Positions 9,165 to 16,900 of a DNA stretch of 64,000 nt are shown one piece after another. The DNA is from an uncultured Clostridia bacterium. GTDB lineage: Bacteria > Bacillota > Clostridia > Christensenellales > Borkfalkiaceae. The notes under the pieces were generated by a model. That model was not told the origin of the DNA, ran no database searches, and was given only the letters and a program-made list of their open reading frames with translations. Position numbers and translations under genes: made by a program. The stretch's first letter is position 1; each line of letters starts with the position of its first letter. Location: positions 27,754 to 91,753 of the forward strand of contig CANQSR010000006.1 in the NCBI GenBank assembly GCA_947626575.1, written 5' to 3'.

Positions 9165-10523
9165 ATGAAATTTCCGAGACTGAAAACCAAGATGAACGTT
9201 TGGAGCTACCTCGCGCTCGGCTACTTCGCCGTGATGTTCGTGGGCAGTATTCTTCTCGTTCTCCCGTTTGCATCCAAAGAGGGCGGCACGAGCTATATCG
9301 ACGCGCTCTTTACTGCGGTCTCGGCGGGTTGCGTCACGGGTCTCGTTCCCCTCGAAACCAACGTGCATTGGAGCATCTTCGGGCAGGCCGTCATCCTGCT
9401 CCTCATCCAGCTCGGCGGCCTCGGTTTCATGACCTTCGTCACCCTGCTCCTTCTCATGGTGAAGCACGGCATCGGGCAATACCACCGCCGCGCCGTTTTG
9501 CAGTCGGTGGGCGGCGGACACCTCGCGGGCGTCAAGAAACTCGTGCGCCGCATCGTCATCGGCACGGCTTGCTTCGAGATCGGCGGCGCGGCTTTGCTCT
9601 CCATACGCTTTATTCCCGCGCTCGGCGTGGCGCAGGGCATCTGGTGCGCCGTCTTTCATTCGGTTTCCGCCTTCTGCAATGCGGGCTTCGATATCCTCGG
9701 CGGCACGGTCGTGGGTGCGGGTTCGCTCTCGTATTACGCCACCGACCCGCTCGTTTCGCTCACGCTCTGCACGCTCATCATCATCGGCGGCCTCGGCTTC
9801 TGCGTGTGGGGGGACGTCCTCGATTGCAAGCTCAATCCCAAAAAATTTCAATTTTACACCAAGGTAATTCTCATTGCCTCCGCCGTTCTGATCTTCGGCG
9901 GCACCCTGCTCTTCTTGCTGTTTGAGTGGAACAATCCGCTCTATACGGGGTATAATTTCTGGCAGAAACTGCTCGCTTCGCTCTTCAATTCGACGACGGC
10001 GCGGACGGCGGGCTTCTATACGACCGACCCCGCGACGCTCTCGGACAGCGGCTATCTTCTGATGCTCGTTCTGATGTTCATCGGCGGCTGTTCGGGTTCC
10101 ACGGCGGGCGGCATCAAGGTGGGGACGTTTGCCGTCATCATCATGGGGATGCTTGCGGCGTTCAGGAGCAAGAAGGATATCAGTTTCGGCAAGCGGCGCA
10201 TCGAGAGCAAGCTATTGGCGCAGGCCCTTGCGATCTTCGCGGCATATCTCTTCCTCATCCTTACTTCCACCGTCATCATCTGTGCCATAGAGCCGGACGG
10301 GCCGAATACGTTTGCGTGCACGCTGTTTGAGACGGTTTCGGCGTTGGGTACGGTGGGGCTTTCGATGGGGCTGACGTCCACGCTCACGGTGTGGTCCAAG
10401 ATCATTCTCATTCTTCTGATGTACCTCGGCCGCGTCGGCGTTCTTACGCTCGCCTTTGCCTTGGCGAAGAAGCGGGATACGGCGGAGATCCGCTACCCCG
10501 TCGATACGTTCTTCATCGGGTGA
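9165..10523 (+). CDS. ktrB: Ktr/Trk-type potassium uptake protein, membrane subunit
   Basis: Ion-translocating subunit of a Ktr potassium uptake system, 452 aa, in the cytoplasmic membrane. The fourfold pore-loop arrangement of the TrkH/KtrB family is visible: SAGCVTGL, SAFCNAGF, TARTAGF and SALGTVGLS, each carrying the selectivity-filter glycine. Membrane helices run throughout and the C-terminus ends EIRYPVDTFFIG. The start at 9165 is favoured because translation from it gives the expected family N-terminus, and the promoter -10 ends 7 nt upstream, implying a leaderless mRNA. The frame stays open upstream to 9066 but only through repeat sequence. The partner KtrA is about 1 kb downstream, separated by repeats, so the two may not be strictly cotranscribed. 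Confidence 0.92.
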   Translation: MKFPRLKTKMNVWSYLALGYFAVMFVGSILLVLPFASKEGGTSYIDALFTAVSAGCVTGLVPLETNVHWSIFGQAVILLLIQLGGLGFMTFVTLLLLMVKHGIGQYHRRAVLQSVGGGHLAGVKKLVRRIVIGTACFEIGGAALLSIRFIPALGVAQGIWCAVFHSVSAFCNAGFDILGGTVVGAGSLSYYATDPLVSLTLCTLIIIGGLGFCVWGDVLDCKLNPKKFQFYTKVILIASAVLIFGGTLLFLLFEWNNPLYTGYNFWQKLLASLFNSTTARTAGFYTTDPATLSDSGYLLMLVLMFIGGCSGSTAGGIKVGTFAVIIMGMLAAFRSKKDISFGKRRIESKLLAQALAIFAAYLFLILTSTVIICAIEPDGPNTFACTLFETVSALGTVGLSMGLTSTLTVWSKIILILLMYLGRVGVLTLAFALAKKRDTAEIRYPVDTFFIG

Positions 10524-11508
10524 AAGTTTTTCGCGAAATTTGTTTTTTGTATTCTCGCTGTCCCCTTTGAGGGGAAAGTGTCGCGCCGCCTTTGCGCGAC
10601 CCAAGGGGTGTCTTAAATCCGCAAAACAAATTCCGCGAGGGAAATGTGCGTTGGCGTCTTAATGGGTTGAGGTCTCTTCTTCGTTTCAACGGACAAGAAG
10701 CAAACAGGGCTTTGCAAATTGAGTCGCCCACGCCCGAAATCAATTCGGGCTAAGGCAAGTAATTTGGAATGGGTTCGCGCCGTCATCCTGAGCGAAGCGA
10801 CGAGAAATCTCTAAGAACGAGATTTCTCACTACGTTCGAAATGACGTAATGTGACCCCTTGGCGCCCCTATGAGGGGAGCTGGCGAGGCGGAGCCGAGCC
10901 TGAGGGGTTTTGAACCCCCTCAGGCATTTACGGAGCCATCGGCCCGCCACGCCAGAGCGACGGGCCGCTTCTACCCCCTCCTTGGGGAGGGGGGTAGGGG
11001 AGTGGGGAGTAAATAGGTTTACCATATGATACTCCCCACCTCAGTCACGCCCGCGCGTGACAGCTCCTCCCCAGGGAGGCGCTTTGGAAACCCTTTCGGC
11101 GCTCCGCGCCACTTTCGCTTTCAGAGACAGCCGCCCGCTTCGCCCGTCATTTCGAGGAGCGAAGCGACGAGAAATCTCAAAGAACAAGATTCCTCACATG
11201 CGTTCGGAATGACGTGTTAGTGATTTCTCACTACGTTACTTCGCGCTGCGCGCTCGTGCGCCTTTGATGACAATAGAAGTGCGGCGTTCGAAATGACATA
11301 TAGACCAAGCCCGTAAAAATAAAAAGCAAAATCGTCTCACGACATTTTGTTGGCACAACAAAATGTGTGAACATAAAATTTTTTTGCCTTAGCCCGAATT
11401 GATTTCGGGCGTGGGCGACCCAATTTGCAGAGCCCTGTCTGCTTGTTGTCCGCGAGAACATCTTATCGGGACCAAACCCGTAAAAGTAAAAAGTAAAATC
11501 GTCTCACG
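10524..11508. repeat. ~1-kb intergenic mosaic of repeats between ktrB and ktrA
   Basis: No gene is supported. Visible parts are: (a) a segment near 10690-10755 (ggacaagaagcaaac, cgcccgaaatcaattcgggc) that recurs inverted at 11396-11455 and in part at 43180-43225 and 43378-43400; (b) hairpins built from gagatttctcactacgttcg and cgaaatgacgt at 10790-10850, 11141-11214 and 11222-11300, a type also seen at 21196-21268; (c) the ccccttggcgcccctatgag and ctccttggggaggggggtag palindromes at 10855-11130; (d) a first copy of the acattttgttg/caacaaaatgt palindrome at 11342-11366. Short open frames through this block are repeat artefacts. Confidence 0.8.
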
Positions 11509-11533
11509 ACATTTTGTTGGCACAACAAAATGT
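11509..11533 (+). promoter_or_regulatory. 25-bp palindromic leader element before ktrA
   Basis: ACATTTTGTTG (11509-11519), loop gca, CAACAAAATGT (11523-11533): a perfect 11-bp palindrome 21 nt before the ktrA start codon. The same palindrome, in the same orientation relative to the gene, ends 22 nt before nifU (43099-43123, minus strand), with the same gtgaata between it and the Shine-Dalgarno. It is the end of a longer repeat including cccgtaaaagtaaaaagtaa. Confidence 0.7.
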
Positions 11534-11554
11534 GTGAATATAGTAGGAGGTTTT

Positions 11555-12208
11555 ATGAAATCCTTTCTTCTGATCGGTATGGGGAAGTTCGGGCGTACGC
11601 TCGGACAAAAAATGCTCAACATGGGCGACGAAGTCACCATCGTTGACAAAAACGAGGACATCATCAATTCCCTCGCGCCCCGTTATACCAACGCGCTCAT
11701 TGCAAACTGCATGAACCTCGATAATCTGAGGACCATGGATATCCCCTCATACGACGCCTGTATCGTTGCCGTGGGGGAGGACTTTCAGGCGTCGTTGGAG
11801 ATCACGTCCAACCTCAAAGACTTGGAGGCGCAACGCATCATCTCGCGCGCCGCGACCGAGATCCAGAGCAAGTTTTTAAGCCGCGTCGGCGCGGATGAGG
11901 TCATCTATCCCGACCGCGATATCGCCGAAAAACTCGCTATCCGTCTCAATTCGAGCAACGTCATCAACTATATCGACCTCGATACGGAGTATTCCATCTT
12001 CGAGATCGCGTGTCCCAAAAAGTGGGTAAAAAAGCGCCTCATAGACATCAACCCGCGCAAAAATTTGGGCATGAACATTCTTACCGTCAAGAAGGGTGCG
12101 GAGGTAAGTTACGAACTCGACGGCGAATACGTGTTTGAGGAAGGCGACCAGCTCGTTGTGTTCGGCAACACCGAACGCATCCTCGAATTTACCAACAAGA
12201 CGAAGTGA
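11555..12208 (+). CDS. ktrA: Ktr potassium uptake regulatory subunit (RCK_N + TrkA_C)
   Basis: Cytosolic gating subunit of the Ktr potassium channel, 217 aa. The N-terminal RCK Rossmann domain starts MKSFLLIGMGKFGRTLG (GxGxxG nucleotide loop) with acidic VDKNED at the end of strand 2. A TrkA_C/RCK_C domain follows from about residue 135 (EIACPKKWVKKRLIDINPRK to the end). RCK_C domains of KtrA proteins are known c-di-AMP receptors, and a cdaA homologue lies in this window. The ATG at 11555 has a strong Shine-Dalgarno (taggagg). The frame is open 52 codons further upstream, but those codons run through a repeat element and are rejected. No promoter was recognised close to the gene. Confidence 0.92.
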   Translation: MKSFLLIGMGKFGRTLGQKMLNMGDEVTIVDKNEDIINSLAPRYTNALIANCMNLDNLRTMDIPSYDACIVAVGEDFQASLEITSNLKDLEAQRIISRAATEIQSKFLSRVGADEVIYPDRDIAEKLAIRLNSSNVINYIDLDTEYSIFEIACPKKWVKKRLIDINPRKNLGMNILTVKKGAEVSYELDGEYVFEEGDQLVVFGNTERILEFTNKTK

Positions 12209-12224
12209 TTTTTTTCAAACAGGA

Positions 12225-12253
12225 AGCGGCGGCGCCAACATGGCGCCGCCGCT
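12225..12253 (+). terminator. Hairpin terminator after ktrA
   Basis: A 13-bp stem AGCGGCGGCGCCA (12225-12237) / TGGCGCCGCCGCT (12241-12253) with loop aca lies 16 nt after the ktrA stop. The T tract behind it is weak (gatgtttat), so termination efficiency is uncertain. Confidence 0.65.
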
Positions 12254-12436
12254 GATGTTTATCATATGGAAAGGGAGAAGCGGAACGAACGAAGTCCAAC
12301 ACGTCACGAGGTGAGGGATCTCGTCCGATGCCATCTTGACCGCCCTTTCGAGTCATGTTGAGCGAAGCGAAACATCCCGAAGAACAAAGTCCGCTTACAC
12401 GGCGCTTGGTCGCAATAAGATTCTTCGCGGATGGGA

Positions 12437-12598
12437 GTTCGTTGAAAGTCATGCTTATTCGGCTCAGAATGACGTGATGACGGATGGGCAGTTCGTTGAA
12501 AGTCAAACTTTCATGGCTCAGAATGACGTGATGACGGATGGGCAGTTCGTTGAAAGTCATGCTTATTTGGCTCAGAATGACGTAATGACGGACGGGCC
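12437..12598. repeat. Three tandem 54-bp repeats
   Basis: Three consecutive units at 12437-12490, 12491-12544 and 12545-12598, each starting gttcgttgaaagtca and containing ggctcagaatgacgt and gatgacgga. Units 1 and 3 are nearly identical and unit 2 differs in the middle (aactttcatgg). The units are directly adjacent with no spacers. Flanks (12340-12436 and 12599-12720) are other interspersed repeats, and nothing else is seen between ktrA and the aldolase gene end. Confidence 0.85.
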
Positions 12599-12729
12599 CT
12601 ACCCCCTCCTTGGGGAGGGGGATTCAGGGAGTGGGGATGAATTGGTTTTCCTCATGATACACCCCACCTAAGTCACGCTCGCGCGTGCCGTTCCCAACGG
12701 GTGGGCAAGGCGTACACAGAACGTATCTT

Positions 12730-13665
12730 TTATGCCTTTCCTGCGCAGCCCAAGACGTCGCAGATCTTGTGCTTGACGATGGCCTTCATGTTCGCACGGG
12801 CGTCGCCGAGGTATTGGCGGGGGTCGAAGTGCGAAGGGTTCTCCACAAAGTGCTTGCGGATGGCCGCCGTGAAGGCAACGCGCAGGTCGCTATCGATGTT
12901 GATCTTGCAGACGGCGAGTTTTGCCGCCTTTTTGAGTTCGCTTTCGGGGATCCCGATGGCATTCGGCATGGAACCGCCGAATTCGTTGACGATGGCCACT
13001 TGGTCCTGCGGCACGCTCGATGCCCCGTGCAACACGATGGGGAAGCCCGGAAGGCGTCTGCCGATCTCTTCGAGAATATCGATGCGGAGCTTGGGATCCT
13101 GCCCCGGCTTGAATTTATATGCACCGTGGGAGGTGCCGATGGCGATCGCGAGCGAATCGCAACCCGTGCGCGCGGTGAATTCCTCCACTTCGTCGGGCGA
13201 AGTGAACATGGCGTCGCTCGCGGCAACGTGGACGTCATCCTCGATCCCCGCAAGTTTGCCGAGTTCGGCTTCTACCACAACGCCGTGGGCATGGGCATAC
13301 TCCACGACCTTTCTCGTGAGCGCGATGTTTTCCTCCCAAGGCTTGGAAGAGGCGTCGATCATGACGGACGTAAAGCCGAGGTCGATGCAGTCCTTGCAGA
13401 TCTCGAAATCCGCACCGTGGTCGAGGTGCATGGCGATGGGGATATCCGTAGTCTCTGCGGCCGCCAGCACGAGGTGGCGAAGATATACGGGGTTGGCATA
13501 CTTTCTCGCGCCCGCGGATACCTGCAAAATGACGGGGGAACGGCATTCGTTCGCCGCCTCCACGATGGCTTGGATCATCTCCATATTGTTGACGTTGAAC
13601 GCGCCGACGGCATACCCGCCCTTATACGCCTTTTCAAACATCTCCTTGGTTGTTACGATTGGCAT
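12730..13665 (-). CDS. fba: Class II fructose-1,6-bisphosphate aldolase
   Basis: Zinc-dependent glycolytic and gluconeogenic aldolase, 311 aa, interconverting fructose 1,6-bisphosphate with dihydroxyacetone phosphate and glyceraldehyde 3-phosphate. Family motifs are clear: AFNVNNMEM near residues 22-30, HLDHG with catalytic Asp82 and zinc ligand His83, VEAELG near 131-136, zinc ligand His180 in GTSHGAYK, His213 in VLHGASS, and INIDSDLR for phosphate binding near the C-terminus. A gggagg Shine-Dalgarno and a good promoter precede the ATG. It is monocistronic here. GAPDH, which uses its product, lies 6 kb away on the other strand. Confidence 0.95.
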   Translation of the reverse strand: MPIVTTKEMFEKAYKGGYAVGAFNVNNMEMIQAIVEAANECRSPVILQVSAGARKYANPVYLRHLVLAAAETTDIPIAMHLDHGADFEICKDCIDLGFTSVMIDASSKPWEENIALTRKVVEYAHAHGVVVEAELGKLAGIEDDVHVAASDAMFTSPDEVEEFTARTGCDSLAIAIGTSHGAYKFKPGQDPKLRIDILEEIGRRLPGFPIVLHGASSVPQDQVAIVNEFGGSMPNAIGIPESELKKAAKLAVCKINIDSDLRVAFTAAIRKHFVENPSHFDPRQYLGDARANMKAIVKHKICDVLGCAGKA

Positions 13666-13695
13666 TTTGGTTTCCTCCCGGATTGACTTTCCTCA

Positions 13696-13724
13696 ATTAT
13701 AATCCAACGGCGCGGAAATTGCAA
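13696..13724 (-). promoter_or_regulatory. Promoter of fba
   Basis: Minus strand: -35 TTGCAA (13724-13719), 17-nt spacer, -10 TATAAT (13701-13696). The leader is about 25 nt and contains gggaggaa, a normal Shine-Dalgarno layout. Confidence 0.85.
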
Positions 13725-13820
13725 GAGGATAGGCTCAAAATGGGGGAAATTTTTTCCGTTTTGCCGCTCTTCCATAAGTACACCTTATTCTTACTAAAAG
13801 CAACACGAATACCTGTAAGG

Positions 13821-13849
13821 TTGACATTGCAAAAGCGCGATGATATAAT
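13821..13849 (+). promoter_or_regulatory. Consensus promoter of the 1972-aa lipoprotein gene
   Basis: A perfect TTGACA (13821-13826), 17-nt spacer, TATAAT (13844-13849). The predicted start is near 13856, and a strong aaggaggtc Shine-Dalgarno precedes the ATG at 13893. Confidence 0.9.
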
Positions 13850-13867
13850 GGATAGTGACATACTCTC

Positions 13868-13900
13868 ATGAAAACATCGGAAGGAGGTCAATATGAATAG
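13868..13900 (+). other. Possible 10-codon leader ORF overlapping the lipoprotein start
   Basis: ATG at 13868 opens a 10-codon frame (M K T S E G G Q Y E) that ends at TAG 13898-13900, past the ATG of the main gene at 13893 and in another frame. The Shine-Dalgarno of the main gene lies inside it. It has no convincing ribosome binding site of its own, so translation is doubtful. Confidence 0.25.
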
Positions 13901-16900
13901 GAAACTTCGCTATTTGATCGCGTTGTTTGCGGCAACGGCGCTCTCGCTGCTCGGCATCGCGGGATGCGGCGGCGACGGCGGGCAAAAGGCCACGCTCACC
14001 CTCGATGCGGGGAGTGGCACGGTCGCTACGCAAGAATACGAGCTGGAAGAGGGGGCGGATCTCTATGAATTTCTCAAAGATAAGACCCCGACGCCGGAGG
14101 ACGGCCTCACCTTTGCGGCATGGTATTGGAACGGCAAGCCCATCGAAGAGGGCGATACCATGTCCGCGGGGGGGGGTACTGTAACCGCAAAATATTATGC
14201 CCAATATACCCTCGAAGTCTATCTCGAAGAGGACGGCTCGTTCGTAAAGTCCGAGGCGGAGAGCAAGACGGACAGGGCCATCTTCGGCGACCCGCTCACC
14301 CTCACGGCGCCCTCGGTCGAACACTATGCGTTTGAGAGCGACCGGGAGGGGACGCGGCTTTCGAGTGCGGCGCTCGGCAAGAACGAGGTATTCAAGGCCT
14401 ACTACACGATCGAGACGTACACGGTCATGTATCTTCCCTATGCCCCTGCGGAGGCCGGCCTCGAAGGCTCGATCCCCTCTTCCGCCGTGCGCTATGGCGA
14501 TTCCGTCACGGTGGCGGACGGCAAGGCATACACCGTCTCCCCCGGATACCGCTTCGGCGGCTGGGCGACGGAGCTTGGCGGCGCGGTGGAATACCGCGGC
14601 GGCGAGGTGCTGACCCCTTCCGCGGATGTGCATCTCTTCGGCGTCTGGGACGTGGCGTATGCCGACCGTTTCGGCGGCGCCGATCTGCTGTTCTTCCCGC
14701 AGGCCGATGAAAAGGAGGCGGTGCTCGTGCGCGCGGGGCAGGAACTTACGGGTACGCGCGACGGCGAGAATTTCTCCTTCGAGGATGCGGAAGGCCATGA
14801 AATTTTGAAGGGCAGGGCCGCGGCGGGGACCTTCGTCTACTACCGCGACGCCATGAAGGACGTTAGCTACAAGCACGCGGACGCCTACACGGGCGCGGCG
14901 CATGCCGACGGCGCAACGCTGGCCTTCGACGGACGCGGCGGGGCGGAATTTACCGACGCGGCTGGCGCGCATACGGGTTCCGTGACCTACGATCCCGCCA
15001 CCATGTCCTATACCTTTACCTATACGGACGGCACGGCGCGCTTTTCGTTCATGCTCACCGAACTCACGGAAGGGGAGACTTCCACGCCCGCGTTCATCTT
15101 CGAAGGCGCGGAAGCGGGGGCGTATCTCGGCATCTCCCTCCACTATTTGGGCAGTACCACGGAGGGCATCTACGGAGACCTGCTCGTGCTTGACGGCTAT
15201 GGCCATGCCTATCTGTTCGACGGGGACGATTATCTCGCCGCGCAGACGCTGACCTTATATTACGTGGGGACCTATGTCCCCGACGGTGACAGCGGCGAAG
15301 TTGACTTTACGCTGGCGGACAGCGAGGGCAACATCACCCAAATGCGCGCCAAACTCATGACCTATGGCGGGCGGCCCGTCTGGTTTGCTGACCTCGGCTA
15401 TGCGGGGACCTATACCGACTCCGACGGCGCAAAGCTCGTCCTCGACCGCTATGGCGCGGTCTATGGGAGCGCCGTCTATACCAAGGACGGCGCGGAGACT
15501 TCGGGCATCTTTACCTTGGAGCCTTCGCCGCTCGGCCTCGCCGTGCGCCTCATCCCGCAGACGGGGGACGCCATCACCTTCCGCATCGACACCTCTACCC
15601 ACACCATGGAGCGTCTCGGCGGCGGCAACTATGCGGAGTATCTGCGTTACTATGGCGATACGGGCGAGATCGACGTCAATTGGCCCGTGCTGGTCGCGCA
15701 AAACGGCTCCGCCAAATATTATGAGAGCAAAGAGACGGTAACGGAGGGTACCGTGTCTGAGGTCAGCGGTTCGCAAAACCGTTTCCTCTTCACTTCGTCC
15801 GCCCTCAAATTCGAGTATGAATTGGGCGAGGGTTACTTTGAAGTGGCGGGGCGCATCTCCTATTTCCACTACTTCAAGATGTATCCGCTCGCCGAGCAGA
15901 CGGGCGTCCGCACCCTCAGCGGGGAGAACGGAAGCGGTACGATCGTCTTGACGGACGCGGGCGACGCCGTCTATACCGGCGCGGACGGCGCCTCCCATCT
16001 CGGCGTCTGCACCATCCTAAACGGCGCGGACTTCGGCCTCTCCTATGACATCGGGGAGTTTATGGATATCTCGACGGGCGAGACCCGCTATTTCCGCTTC
16101 GTCAAGAACGATGAACAGGTCTATGCGACGTTCTCCGTCCTCGGCGAAGAGACGGGCCTCTATCTGCTCTATGCGGACGGCGCGGTCGATGAGCAAGTGA
16201 AGCTCTTCCTTGCCGCCAACGGGGAGGAGCGCAAAGCGTTCTACCGCGAGATCGCGGAGGACGACGCCGAACAGAAGGCTTACGGGACCTATACCATTGC
16301 GGACGGCGAAGGGACGCTGACCTATTCGCAGGACGGCAAGGACGTCACCCTGCAATTCTTGCTCGACCCCGCAGACGGGACGTTCGCCGTCCACACGGAT
16401 AAGTGGACGGGCGTCAAGACCTTCACGAACGGGCAGAATTCGATCGCGCTCGACGGCTACTATACTGCAATTTACCGCGGCGAAGGGAGAGAGCTGACCG
16501 CGGAATATACCTTCGTCAGCGATACGCGCATCTATCTCTATGGCGTGACCGAAGAGGGTATCTTCGAGGGCTATTTCGACCTCGACCTCGGACATGGTAC
16601 CTACAAAGCGTGCGGCTATGAGGTCGGCCGCTATTACGACGACGCCTCCGACGACCTGCTCGATCTCGACGGATACGGCAAAGTCACGCGGTACAATATC
16701 ACCGAGCATGACGGCGAGGGCAACCTCACCAAGCTCGAAGAGGGGACGTACACCGTACTCGATGCCGACGAGGGGATCCTGCGCATCACCTTCGAAGAGA
16801 GGAGCTTTGCCGTCAAGCTGTATGCAGTGAGCGACGGCGAGGACCTCAGCCACTTCTACACCGTCGAGGATAAGGCGGCGGATACGTACCGCTCGGCCAA

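Noticed and set aside
11399..11554. N-terminal extension of KtrA by 52 codons
   Set aside because: Encoded by an interspersed repeat; the family N-terminus and a taggagg Shine-Dalgarno place the start at 11555.
12437..12598. CRISPR array
   Set aside because: The 54-bp units are adjacent without unique spacers, and no cas genes are present.
12701..13702. 333-codon plus-strand frame opposite fba
   Set aside because: Exact antisense of a well-supported class II aldolase.
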